Assembly (NCBI RefSeq): GCF_003390325.1
Contig: NZ_QUOK01000004.1
Span: 310,001 to 374,000, forward strand
Origin: Rhodohalobacter sp. SW132
GTDB lineage: Bacteria > Bacteroidota > Rhodothermia > Balneolales > Balneolaceae
Direction: 5' to 3'
Length of the DNA stretch: 64,000 nt
The notes beneath the pieces were generated by a model. That model saw only the letters and a program-made list of their open reading frames with translations. It was not told where the DNA came from and did not search any database. Positions 1 to 9,700 of this stretch are shown piece by piece; within the stretch, counting starts at the first letter, position 1; each line of letters opens with the position of its first letter. A program made the translations under genes and the position numbers.

Positions 1-210
1 TATCAACTTTCAAAAGCCCCATGCCCATAATAATGATTGAAATGATTTGAATTATAATTCTGTGAGAATGTGACATTGTATTTCTTTTTTGGGTTAAGAT
101 TTCTGTTATAGTTTCGCTTTACACCTGTTGATTTTGCTTGCTTACTGGTTCTAATTTTTACATGCGACGCTGTCAGGAACCTCTCTCCGTTCGGCACGCT
201 GACAAGTCGC

Positions 211-1671
211 TTATTTTACCTCTAATACTCCCATCATTCCTTGGTCTTCGTGATCCAATATGTGGCAGTGGAACATCCACTTGCCGGGATAGTTGTCGTA
301 TCGCACAATGAAGCGGGCCGATTCGAAACCGGGCACATTAACAGTGTCTTCCCATTTTCGTTGTGAGACCGGCTCACCGTTGCGGTCAATCACCTGGAAC
401 TGAAAGCCGTGAAGGTGGAACGGGTGGTCCATTCCAACCAGGTTTCGGATATCCCAGATTTCGGTGGCTCCCAGCTCCGCGGTTTCATCCACCCGGTTCA
501 TATCCATCGTTTTGCTGTTGATTTTGCCGTTGGACATCCTCATGACTCGTGTTTCGGTTACGTCATCAACATTCAGTTCAGGAATTTTCCGAAGGGATTC
601 CGGCATTTCAAAAGGTTCCTGAACAGAAGATTCATCCGTATACCGCAGAGTGAGCAGATCATTCTTTTCATCCCAGTTCGATGGGCGAAACATCGGCATG
701 TAGCGGTCATACGGCAAATCCTGAAGTGTTATTTCACTTCCCGGATCACCAGTACCATGAACAAGCAGTTCAGCTCGTTCACCGTTTGAGAGAATGATTT
801 CGTCCACTTCTTTTGGGCGCTCAAACAGTCCGCCGTCGCTGCCTATATGAGTAAAGGTGTGCCCATCAAGTGCCAGCCGATAAATTCGGGCACCGGATGC
901 ATTTACGATCCGCCAGCGCTGAGTTTCCCCGCTTTGGATAGAGAGCTCGGGCATGATTCCATCATTCACGAAAAGCACGTCCCCCTCGCGGCCGTTCATA
1001 TCGTCCACGCGTTCCTGACGTGAGCCGGGCTCAGCGAACTCGATCTCCCCGTCCTCGTCAAACCGGTTGTCGGATAAAATCAGTAAGTGTTCGGTCAGAG
1101 TATCAGGCAGCGGATCATCGGGATCGCGGATGATGATGCCGCCGTAAAGACCCATCCCTACCTGCCAGGCTGTGTGATGGTGCGGGTGCGGATGGTACCA
1201 GTAGGTTCCTGCCGTCCCTTCATGGATTCTGAATGTATAGGTGAAGGTTTCGCCCGGTTCAACGGGATGGAACGGGCTGCCGTCCATCACAAAAGGAAGG
1301 TGAATGCCGTGCCAGTGCACGGTGGTTTTTTCGGGCAGGTTGTTTTTGAAGTGAATAATCACACTGTCACCTTCCGATGCTTCCAGAAGCGGGCCGGGCA
1401 CACGCCCGTTGTAGGCATAGACATCGGTTTCAATGCCTGGCACGAGCGAAATACGCTCTTTGGATGCCGTCAGTTCCACCTCCACAATGCCCGGTTCGGA
1501 TGAGATGTTCTCCAGAACGGGATGGCCGGCAATCGTATCTTCAGTGACTGCCTCAGAGTCGGAATGAGAAGGGCCCATTTCTCCGGCCATACTGATTGCG
1601 GAGAATGATAATATTGGCAAGATTACTGCCGGGAAAAAACTTTTTGAAGTAAGTAATTTCAAATACCTCAT
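211..1671 (-). CDS. Multicopper oxidase (laccase/CotA/FtsP type), exported
   Basis: Periplasmic or secreted copper oxidase of about 486 residues that should oxidise a substrate (phenolic, metal ion or protein partner) and reduce oxygen. All four copper-binding motifs are visible: HWHG at 119-122, HPHPHHH at 160-166, HPFHLHG at 416-422 and HCHILDHEDQGM at 468-479, the last supplying the type-1 Cys, both His and the axial Met. I start at the ATG at 1671 because it opens a signal peptide (MRYLKLL then a hydrophobic stretch to about residue 29); an upstream in-frame extension would run into the preceding cupredoxin gene. It is the last gene of a minus-strand run with three cupredoxin-like proteins, 73 bases after the nearest one, so those proteins are plausible electron partners. 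No Shine-Dalgarno is evident. The family assignment is secure; the substrate cannot be read from sequence. Confidence 0.95.
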   Translation of the reverse strand: MRYLKLLTSKSFFPAVILPILSFSAISMAGEMGPSHSDSEAVTEDTIAGHPVLENISSEPGIVEVELTASKERISLVPGIETDVYAYNGRVPGPLLEASEGDSVIIHFKNNLPEKTTVHWHGIHLPFVMDGSPFHPVEPGETFTYTFRIHEGTAGTYWYHPHPHHHTAWQVGMGLYGGIIIRDPDDPLPDTLTEHLLILSDNRFDEDGEIEFAEPGSRQERVDDMNGREGDVLFVNDGIMPELSIQSGETQRWRIVNASGARIYRLALDGHTFTHIGSDGGLFERPKEVDEIILSNGERAELLVHGTGDPGSEITLQDLPYDRYMPMFRPSNWDEKNDLLTLRYTDESSVQEPFEMPESLRKIPELNVDDVTETRVMRMSNGKINSKTMDMNRVDETAELGATEIWDIRNLVGMDHPFHLHGFQFQVIDRNGEPVSQRKWEDTVNVPGFESARFIVRYDNYPGKWMFHCHILDHEDQGMMGVLEVK

Positions 1672-1744
1672 ACTATTATGGTTATTTTGATTGGAATGGT
1701 GGATTATCGATTTTAAATATTCGGTATCAACGGAGGCGACGAGC

Positions 1745-2650
1745 CTACGGGTCGATGGTAACTTCTTGCCACACATCACGATCGTACGTGAGTTGCGAGA
1801 TGAAGAGGTATCGGCCAGGCTCCAGATCAAGTGTAAAATACCCTTTCCCGCCCTCGGGCAGTTGATGGATGCCACCGATGAACGTAGTTGGCGCAGGTGG
1901 CCAAAACTGCTCCAGGTTGAAGGGCGTCATCCAGTCGATGATTTCCTGCATCTCTGTATCGGTCTCGATGCGGGCTACATGTACGTTGTGACCAAACTCT
2001 CTCGTGTGCACCTCTACAGTACGATTTCCGGCTGCCAGGTTGCCCTCCACAGTCATTTCATGGTTGGAGAGTGTAATCTCGATATCAGGCTCCGGTGGTG
2101 TCGTTTCGGAGGGCGCTTCAGTAACGGTGAGTTCACGCACCATGCCCTCCATGTTGTGGAGCTTGCCGTCCTCGGTCTTCGTGTAACAATCCAGGATGTA
2201 GGAGCCGGGCTCCAAGTGCAGCGTCACCTCCAGCACATGGCCGGGCTTTACGATACCGACTCCCCCGGCGCGCTGCATTTCGTACCACCAACCGGGGACT
2301 GCTGCTTGGAATCTTTCTACCGCTTCCGCACGATCTATATCTCCCGCCCGCTGCACATGCCAAATCTCAGCCAATGGCCCGACGTAGTCGGCCGCATAAT
2401 CATCGATCGATTTATCCTCGGGCAGCCGGACGATCCACATCAAGTGCGGCTCCTCGCCCTCATTGACAAATTCGAACGTCGTCCATCCCGAAGGTATTTC
2501 ATTGGGGGCATCGAAGGCGTAATCTTGCGCCGTCACCTGGATTACGTGATCTGAATAATCCGTATTAGATGAGTGCATTTGTGTCTGGGCTTTATACATC
2601 ATCATCCCGAATATGATTATTGAAAAGCTAAAAATTTTGAATAATCGCAT
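1745..2650 (-). CDS. Two-domain cupredoxin-like exported protein, copy 1
   Basis: Exported protein of about 301 residues made of two cupredoxin-like halves. The first half has a plausible type-1 copper site: His69 in GEEPHLM, Cys155 after the PGSYILD strand, His165, and Met167 or Met170. In the second half the equivalent strand reads PGRYLFIS, with Ser285 where the Cys would be, so only one site looks able to bind copper. The ATG at 2650 is chosen because AGAGGTG lies six bases upstream and a signal peptide follows; a GTG three codons earlier is less likely. It is one of three paralogs (with 2742-3647 and 4266-5186) in the same minus-strand run, next to a multicopper oxidase. Electron transfer or copper handling in the periplasm is the likely role; this is inferred from fold and neighbours, not shown. 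Confidence 0.85.
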   Translation of the reverse strand: MRLFKIFSFSIIIFGMMMYKAQTQMHSSNTDYSDHVIQVTAQDYAFDAPNEIPSGWTTFEFVNEGEEPHLMWIVRLPEDKSIDDYAADYVGPLAEIWHVQRAGDIDRAEAVERFQAAVPGWWYEMQRAGGVGIVKPGHVLEVTLHLEPGSYILDCYTKTEDGKLHNMEGMVRELTVTEAPSETTPPEPDIEITLSNHEMTVEGNLAAGNRTVEVHTREFGHNVHVARIETDTEMQEIIDWMTPFNLEQFWPPAPTTFIGGIHQLPEGGKGYFTLDLEPGRYLFISQLTYDRDVWQEVTIDP

Positions 2651-2741
2651 AATTAACACCTCTTTTTTTAATTGATTATTACCTAATATTTGAAGAAAAA
2701 ATTATTATTCCGCCCAGAAACAAAGCTTTTTTTAGTCTCTT

Positions 2742-3647
2742 TTATTCTATCGTCACTTCCTGCCACACGTCGCGGTCGACCGTGGTTTGCGAGATGAAGA
2801 GATATCGGCCGGGCTCCAATTCGAGCGTGAAATAGCCCGTTCCGCCCTCGGGCAGATAATGGATGCCACCGATGAACGTAGCCGGTGCGGGCGGCCAGAA
2901 ATATTCCAGGTTATAGGGCGTAATCCATTCGATGATATCTTGCATCTCCGTATCGGTCTCGAGGCGGGCCACGTGTACGTTGTGACCAACCTCCTCATTA
3001 TGTACCTGAACGGTATGGCGGCCCGGCGTCAGATCGCCTTCAACAACCATCTCATGATTGGAAAGCGTGACCTCGATATCGTGGTCAGGCGGTGTCACAT
3101 CGGAGGAAGCATCCGTTACATGAAGTTCTCGCACCATGCCCTCCATGTTGTGGAGCTCTCCATCCTCAGTCTTCATGTAGCAATCCAGAATGTAGGAGCC
3201 CGGCTCAAAGTACAGGGCCACCTCCAGCGTATGACCCGGCTTTACTACGCCTACTCCACCCGCGAGAGTCCTCTCGGCTCTCCACTCAGGGAATGCTGCT
3301 CTGGTTTTCATAAGAGTTAGTGCACGATCAATTTCACCAGCCCTCTGTTCATGCCAGATCTCAGTCCGTGGCACGACGACATCGGCTGCGTAATCATCAA
3401 CAGATTTTCCATCCGGCAGCCGCTCGATGTACATCAAGTGCGGTTCTTCTCCTTGATTTGTGAACTCGATCTTTGTCCAGCCGGACGGAATCTCATCCGG
3501 CGCATCGAAGGCGTAATCTTCAGCCAAAATGGTGATGGCGTGATCCGTATGATCCGCTTCAGATGAGTTCATTTGAGCTGAGACCTGTTGGTTAATCAAG
3601 CCAACTATTATCAGTATAAATGCGAGTAGTTTTAGTATTGCTTTCAT
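2742..3647 (-). CDS. Two-domain cupredoxin-like exported protein, copy 2
   Basis: Paralog of the neighbouring genes, about 301 residues, with the same layout: signal peptide (MKAILKLLAFILIIVG...), first cupredoxin half with His70, Cys156, His166 and Met171, and a second half lacking the Cys (PGRYLFIS). The ATG at 3647 gives a standard signal peptide. An alternative ATG at 3677 overlaps the stop of the upstream lipoprotein gene as TGATG and would add ten residues; translational coupling makes that start possible. It follows the NTF2-like lipoprotein and precedes copy 1 with a 91-base gap, which fits one operon. The three copies are most alike in the copper loop and the second-domain motifs GHNVHVAR and LPEGG.GYFTL, so they probably arose by tandem duplication. 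Function as a periplasmic electron carrier is inference. Confidence 0.85.
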   Translation of the reverse strand: MKAILKLLAFILIIVGLINQQVSAQMNSSEADHTDHAITILAEDYAFDAPDEIPSGWTKIEFTNQGEEPHLMYIERLPDGKSVDDYAADVVVPRTEIWHEQRAGEIDRALTLMKTRAAFPEWRAERTLAGGVGVVKPGHTLEVALYFEPGSYILDCYMKTEDGELHNMEGMVRELHVTDASSDVTPPDHDIEVTLSNHEMVVEGDLTPGRHTVQVHNEEVGHNVHVARLETDTEMQDIIEWITPYNLEYFWPPAPATFIGGIHYLPEGGTGYFTLELEPGRYLFISQTTVDRDVWQEVTIE

Positions 3648-3676
3648 AGCTAAGTTGGAATCGGTTAGTTGAAACA

Positions 3677-4207
3677 TCAATTGTCATCGAGGTCCGGGCC
3701 GTACGCTGCCTCACCGGGCAACGCGGTCCCTTGCCAGCCGACCATCTGCCAGCGACCGTCCTGTTTTGCCCAGATCATTGTGTGGCGCACGACGACAGTT
3801 CCGAGATCTTCCTCGGTGCTCACATACTTCGAGCGTCCGGTGATCACGGCGGTGTTACCGAACTGCCGAACGCGTGTCTCGTCGTTGATGATCTCCTCCA
3901 CAACGGGAGGCCGGGCGGCCTCGATCATCTCCACTGCGTCCTGCTTATCGGAGTAGCTGGCATCGGCGTTGATGGACAGAAAATCGTCCGAATACAGCCG
4001 GTCGATGGTTTCCGCATCCCCCGGCAGCTCCGTGGCATCGAACACTTCGCGCTCCAGCTGCTTGAAGAACTCCTCGTCGTAGTCTTCGGCCAGCTCTTCG
4101 TTATGGCTGGCAGAAGTTTCGCTGTCACTGTTTCGAGGCTCACATGATAATAGTAATAGAACTGCTGTAGCTATAGTAATAAAGGAAATCATTTGTGTGT
4201 ATCTCAT
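3677..4207 (-). CDS. NTF2/SnoaL-like (DUF4440-type) lipoprotein
   Basis: Predicted lipoprotein of 176 residues: a hydrophobic signal ends in LLLLSC, a good lipobox, so it should be anchored in the envelope. The rest looks like an NTF2-like cone fold of the DUF4440 kind (ETIDRLYSDDFLSINADASYSDK, then VRQFGNTAVITGRSKYV and WQMVGWQGTAL near the end). Members of this superfamily bind small ligands or act as enzymes, and the sequence alone does not tell which. The start at 4207 is supported by GGAGG eight bases upstream. It sits between two cupredoxin paralogs and overlaps an alternative start of the next gene, so it is co-transcribed with the copper operon. That context suggests an accessory role in copper or redox handling, which is unproven. 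Confidence 0.8.
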   Translation of the reverse strand: MRYTQMISFITIATAVLLLLSCEPRNSDSETSASHNEELAEDYDEEFFKQLEREVFDATELPGDAETIDRLYSDDFLSINADASYSDKQDAVEMIEAARPPVVEEIINDETRVRQFGNTAVITGRSKYVSTEEDLGTVVVRHTMIWAKQDGRWQMVGWQGTALPGEAAYGPDLDDN

Positions 4208-4265
4208 TTCTGATCCTCCATTGATTTTCTAAAGTTGACTTAGAGTAGGTGTAATAAATGATTTC

Positions 4266-5186
4266 TTACTCAATGTTCACTTCCTGCATCACGCCAAGAT
4301 GTCCGGTGTTCTCAGCGACAAAGAGGTATCGGCCGGGCTCAAGGTCAAGCGTGAAGTATCCCGTCTGGCCTTCCGGCAGCATCTGCATACCGCCAAGGAG
4401 TTTGGTTGGAGCAGGGGTCTGCATACCCGTAATTTCAAAGGGATTCATCCATCGAACGATCTCATCAATGTCCATGCCCGGTTCGATGCGAGCCACATGC
4501 ACGTTGTGACCGAAGCCTTCTTCCGGATTTTCCGCCACGTACACCGCCACCGTATGCGTGCCGGGGGTCAGGGTGCCCTCGATATCCAGTTCAAAGTTTG
4601 AGAGCGTGATATCGATGTCGGCCTCGGGGGGCGCTGCCTCCGAGCGAGCATCGGTCACGGTGAGCCCGCGCATCATGCCTTCTATGGAGTGGAACTCTCC
4701 GTCCTCGGTCTTTGCATAGCATTCCAGATAGTAGTTGCCGGGTTCGAGTTGAACAGTTGCCTTGGTGGTAAGGCCGGGTGAAATAAGACCGGGACCGCCC
4801 ATAAATTCGACAGCCCAGAACCATTTGGGCAATTCGACCCCGAGTTTTTCAAAGGCTTCTTCCTGAGAGATTTCGCCATCTCTCAACTCGTACCAGATCT
4901 CATTACATGGCGGCGTTACCTGGCTAGCGACGTCATCGAATGTCTTACCTTCAGGAATCCGGGCGATGATCATAAAGTGTTGCTCTTCCCCTTCATTGGT
5001 GTACTCAATAGTTGTCCATCCCGCGGGTATCTCATCCGGCGCATCGAAGGCATAATCTTCAGCCAGAATAGTGATGGCGTGATCCGAATGATCAGCGTCA
5101 GATGAGTGCATTTGTGCATCGCTTTCCTGAGTGATTACTCCTACACTAATGAGTAGTACAAATAGTACGCTGTATAGATATTTCAT
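4266..5186 (-). CDS. Two-domain cupredoxin-like exported protein, copy 3
   Basis: First gene of the copper operon, 306 residues, with a signal peptide (MKYLYSVLFVLLISVG, cleavage near DAQ). The first cupredoxin half keeps His70, Cys156, His166 and Met171. In the second half the strand reads PGRYLFVA, with Ala in place of Cys, but a His and a Met follow (TGHLGVM), unlike the other two copies, so it preserves more of an ancestral second site. It is the most divergent of the three paralogs and has an insertion (AENPEEGF) before GHNVHVAR. It starts at the ATG at 5186 after about 500 bases without a gene, so the operon promoter probably lies there; I could not pick it out with confidence. Periplasmic electron transfer is inferred. 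Confidence 0.85.
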   Translation of the reverse strand: MKYLYSVLFVLLISVGVITQESDAQMHSSDADHSDHAITILAEDYAFDAPDEIPAGWTTIEYTNEGEEQHFMIIARIPEGKTFDDVASQVTPPCNEIWYELRDGEISQEEAFEKLGVELPKWFWAVEFMGGPGLISPGLTTKATVQLEPGNYYLECYAKTEDGEFHSIEGMMRGLTVTDARSEAAPPEADIDITLSNFELDIEGTLTPGTHTVAVYVAENPEEGFGHNVHVARIEPGMDIDEIVRWMNPFEITGMQTPAPTKLLGGMQMLPEGQTGYFTLDLEPGRYLFVAENTGHLGVMQEVNIE

Positions 5187-5689
5187 GGCGACTTGTATTT
5201 TGAGATTTTCGATTTATATACTCTATCTCCTCAGAATTTTCAGATGCTGGACTCAAACCGTTCAGAAACGACCCTCATTACATAAAGTGTGCTTCTATTT
5301 ATAACTGCGTAAAAGAAATTGCAGATGGGACATTTTGATATCAAAGTTACTGAAGACTCATTCAGATTTATTCAAACCAAAAATTATTTGTGAAGCCGGA
5401 AGCCTTTTGCCCCAAGGGCCCGGTAGTTAACGGTATGCTATGGCTAGCCTGTGAATTTTAAGCACCTGGCTGCTTTGTATGCTCTATAATAGTCCCTCTT
5501 GACCGACTGTAAAGCCGGCAGAGATAGCAGTTAGTGCCATTCTTTAAAAAAATAGTGATCTGGAAAAGGAGGCTTTTCAAATATGGACTCATTCTTCTTA
5601 CTGCTGATCGATTGGCTTTAGTAAACCTGAAACAATCTCAGGTCATCGATTCAGGCCAAAAAAGATCGCCCCTCCAGATTCTACGTTAT
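5187..5689. other. Gene-poor stretch upstream of the copper operon
   Basis: No convincing gene on either strand. The lower end should hold the promoter of the copper operon. On the plus strand AAGGAGG precedes an ATG at 5582 that opens only a 12-codon frame (MDSFFLLLIDWL); I regard it as chance. Confidence 0.4.
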
Positions 5690-6090
5690 CTATTTTTCCG
5701 GATACGGACTCTCCACTATCCCAAGTTGTGTCCAAAAACCAAGTTCATTCCAGTTATACCAGTATTCTGAAATGCGCCCGTCCTTAATGCCAAACAGTAT
5801 GGTTTCTGTTGCCCATACTTTTTTCCCATCAATATCGTGGCCTAATAATTTTCCTTCGCAGGTACCGGTATAAACTATGCGAACTGTCACGTAGTCGTCG
5901 GATCCTGCAAGTATAGTGGTTCAAGGTTAAAATCAGGAAAGGTCTCCCAGGCTCTGCGGATCATATTCAGTAAAAAATCAGGCTCATGTTCCTCAACATA
6001 TATTTTGATCTTTTCAACCAGTACAACCTGCAAGGCATCGGGGTCTTGGGCGTTATAGGCCTCAATATATTGCATGGTAAGGGCTTCCAC
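5690..6090 (-). pseudogene. SnoaL-like gene split by a frameshift near 5900
   Basis: Two adjacent minus-strand frames make one SnoaL-like (polyketide-cyclase/ester-cyclase) protein of about 133 residues. The first half (from 6090) opens MEALTMQYIEAYNAQD and ends in LEPLYLQ before going out of frame; the second continues DDYVTVRIVYTGTCEGKLLG and ends ISEYWYNWNELGFWTQLG, which is the usual C-terminal signature of the family. At the break the sequence reads TTGCAGGATCC. Restoring one G to give GGG would join the frames as ...LQGSDDYV..., so a one-base homopolymer loss explains it. Whether this is a true mutation or an assembly error cannot be told from sequence. A second NTF2-like gene lies just upstream at 6109-6495. 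Confidence 0.75.
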
Positions 6091-6108
6091 GAATACAAAT
6101 TAGACAGT

Positions 6109-6495
6109 CTAACTATCCGATAAACTGCTGTTAAATATATCACGGTGTAGTTTCCATTCACCCCCCTTGAGCTTCCAAATGACAATATATTTTGATCGGT
6201 CGAGAATTTCTTCGTTCTGATTCATTAAAATTGCGTTTCCAACTTCAATAGCGGTATTCCCGTAATGTTCAACTTCCGAGGTTTTCAGTTGAATTTGCTC
6301 AATGCCCATCTCCATCACTGCCTGCCAGAATTTTTTTATGGCATCTCTGCCTGTAACGAAATCCGCGTTCGGAGGCAGCACTTCCCCGTCTATTGAAAAC
6401 AGCTGAGATACTCCTTCCGCATTACCGCTGTTGTACCTCAGCATGAATTCCTGATTTCTGTTTTCAATGGTATTTCTGATGGCCAGGTTTGCCAT
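6109..6495 (-). CDS. NTF2-like/SnoaL-like protein (DUF4440-type)
   Basis: Small cytoplasmic protein of 128 residues without a signal peptide. The pattern (long N-terminal helices with RYNSGNAEGVSQLFSIDGEVLPPNADFVTGRDAIKKFW, then YGNTAIEVGNAIL and YIVIWKLKGGEWKLHRDIFNSS) is typical of the NTF2-like superfamily of the DUF4440/SgcJ kind. Such proteins bind small hydrophobic ligands or catalyse small-molecule reactions; no catalytic residue set is clear here. The start is supported by AAAGG about nine bases before the ATG at 6495. It lies 18 bases upstream of the frameshifted SnoaL-like gene on the same strand, so the pair was probably co-transcribed. Specific function unknown. Confidence 0.8.
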   Translation of the reverse strand: MANLAIRNTIENRNQEFMLRYNSGNAEGVSQLFSIDGEVLPPNADFVTGRDAIKKFWQAVMEMGIEQIQLKTSEVEHYGNTAIEVGNAILMNQNEEILDRSKYIVIWKLKGGEWKLHRDIFNSSLSDS

Positions 6496-6709
6496 AATTA
6501 GTACCTTTTTATTTGATATAATGGAAGTTTAAAAACATTGAAACTCAGCCCTCCTTTTCTCCAATTGCTGATTTTCAAACTTTATCCCGATTCGCGTTAA
6601 ATGATCTTACCCTTTATTTTTTAAGCGTGAGTTTTCGGGCTTGTTCAAAGCCATCGGTCCGCAGGCAGACTCTTAAACCTCGAATCTTTGATTTAATACA
6701 ATTATTGAG

Positions 6710-9700
6710 TTAGAAATCTGGCCATTCTGTTGGAGGATGATCACTTTCCTTCCAGTACCCGCAAAGGTGTTTAGTCGACGGTGCAGGATCATGAAACATG
6801 TCTATCACTCCGCCAAAACGTATAGATCCCGTGATCGACGCATCACCTGGTCTTAACGCTCCTGGTCCATCAGAGAATGTGAGGCTGAAAGCTTCCCCAC
6901 TAAAGACAGCAATTTCTTCGCCAACAACTTCAATAATATCTCTCCGGAGTGAAAGAACCTGGCCCCCAACGGGCAAGTTATCCGGATCCCATGTTGGGGC
7001 CCCCCACGACACTGCATTTAAATTTAAATCCGGTAATGGATGTGGATCCGTCGTGAATTTCACTCCAAAATTACTAATGTATCTGTTATATGGCGGCAAC
7101 TGACTGGGTTCAGAGTAATTTTTAACCACGATATTATATTCACCCTCATGTGAAAATCCTTCTAAATCTACTGAGACTCCTACCAGGAAATCGTCTAAAG
7201 GCGTCGGATAGATTACTTGATATGATTGTCCATCGTTTAGTATACCCACACCGTCATCATCACCAAAACCAACAACACATTCACCTATAAGATGATGGTT
7301 ATCAGTTACCACTTCAATGTAAGAGCATATCGGTTCATCCACTACAGTAAAACTGATCTCATCGATTAGAGGATCATCAAACTCCGGTGGAAAGTATTCG
7401 AATTCGATGGCAATATCTCCGGGCCCACCAGGAGCAAATTCGCCTTCAGAACTGAGGGATCCTGACCCTTCAATGAACGTGTAATTTACTTGATCAAAGG
7501 GTACTTCGTCACCGGCAAAGGTGGCCGAAAAATTGATTGTTTCCTCAAGTCCGAGACATACAGGATCGGGCGCTACATTAAAATCGCCAACGACAACTGT
7601 GGCGCGGCCTATGCGCGGCGGCTCGCCATCAGCCCGCGCGCCGGTTTCGGCCGTGCTGGTTGCCCGAACAATATTGGAGCCTTGTTCCATTGGAGCTGCA
7701 TAGGTCACATCCTGATCGAATTCTCCTTCGATGTTAATGAAAAATCCGTCGTCGGCACTCCATTCAACCGTTTTATCAATAGCATTTTCCACCTCCGCAA
7801 AGAGGTCGATTTCCTGACCAGGCTCAACGATAAACGGTGACGTTCCTCCCCCAGGGCCAGTGATGGTTACATCTATTTTTTGTACTTCTATGAAGGTATT
7901 GTTTACGGCATCTTGTCCCAAGAACACATCCCCACCTTTAGTTCGCACCCGCAATTCGGAAACACCAACAGCATTCGCCAAATAACCTCTTTCATCGTCT
8001 GTAAAGACAATTGAGGGTTCGCCTGTTTCCGTTTCTTCAATCCGAAGCTCCCACTCGAAATACTCCTTTTCGTCAGGATCTGAACGTTTTGGGTTATGGT
8101 CCACCTCATAAGGCCGCGCATCAAAATCTCTTTCTACAATATCGAGGTCCTCCATTTCGTCAACAAGGATATCTGTGATTTCACCGATGAGCTCTTGGGC
8201 TAGTTCACTGCGTCCTGACTTTCGGGCTAACATGTTTGTTACATTTCCTGCCCCAAGTTGTGGTATCGGCTCCATTGCCATGATGAAATTGAACGTGTAG
8301 TCCTGGCTTTTTGCGCTCAATACTCCCTGCCATCCACCCGCTTGCTCGTCGTCCTCTTTGTATAATGCCGGATCGGCTTCTATTTCAAGGTGTGTTAACT
8401 CCGCTGGCAAAAGGTGGTACATGAGATCGGCATACATCCGGAGCGCCTCCATCATGGATTCGGACATCGCGGCTGCTTCTGCCAGTTGTGAAACGGGATC
8501 GAACGCTCCTGGGTCTTCCGGCCCATAGCTGGCAATTAAACCGATAATTTTATCCTGAGGAGCGCGTACCGTTCTAATTGTCTCTCTTAACCGGTCAAAT
8601 ACTTCGAGAGCCCCCATCCAGCAGTCCAGCTGATCAGGTGTGGAGATATTCCACGGAAGCTCCAGACACTCTGGCATATGCGGCTCCATTTCAGCCTGGG
8701 TAACGAGAGCAGCCTCATTTCCATTTTGAAGATTATCCATTAGAGAGGTATACCCGGCCTCAGCCGCCAGTGCATTGACAAGTTCCAATGCATCATCCAG
8801 CGATTCACCTTCGAGCCTCGGCGCATCCCCGGACAACCTGTTGCGGAGATTGTTCGGATAGTTCGGGCTATCGATCATCTGAAAACCTGCTGCGAGTGGT
8901 GCAAGTAACACTTGTTCATCATTAAGCTCAGAAATATTGATATGACGAAGCTCTTCCGGATCGTACCCAATCCGGTCTGTTTCACCCTCGAGGAACTCCT
9001 CCAATTCGTCAATCAGGCCCGCAAACAGACCCTGTGCAGGCTCCAGCGGCTCAACATTGAACTCTCGGCCCGGACACACAAACTCCTCGTTTTCATCAAA
9101 AAAGGCGATCTCCCCCGGTCCTCCATCCATCACGTTGCCCGGATGAAGCGGCACTACAAGCACTGCAGCATCGCCGGCCGTGCGTTCGACGTAGACCAAG
9201 TGTCGATCTTCGTTGCCGGGAGACTCGATCGATGCATCATAGAGCCAAGCCCACGGCTCATCGCCAAATTCCTCAGCAAGCCCATATAGATCAACTTCAT
9301 TGGTTGGTCGAGCTGAATGTTCAGCTAATTCAATGTCTTCACAAACTGATAGATCAAATCCTGACAGGGCGCTTAACAGGTATTGCAAGTGGGGAGGGAC
9401 CGGATCGGGAAATCCGTCACCGAAGTTTTCAGTAACGAGTGCTTCGAGCGCTGCGACCAGTTCGTCGGCGGATTTATTCTCAAGAGCATCCATAGCCGCC
9501 TCGACGGTCTCCTGCAAATCTTCCTTTGAAATGAGTGTGCCCATCATCAGATCTGGACCCCAATACTCTGCGGCTAACGTTGTTGCCGTGTTTACGTAGC
9601 CCGAGGCGTACTCATCTGCGTCGTGAACGATTGCAGAAAGACGAGGCTCGGAGTCTACGATCACAAGTGCGTCGATTCCTACCGGCACGTCCTCGGCCTC

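Noticed and set aside
3-197. 64-codon frame downstream of the multicopper oxidase
   Set aside because: Composition rich in Asn, Lys and Ser, no family resemblance, no ribosome-binding site, and cut by the window edge region; better read as spacer.
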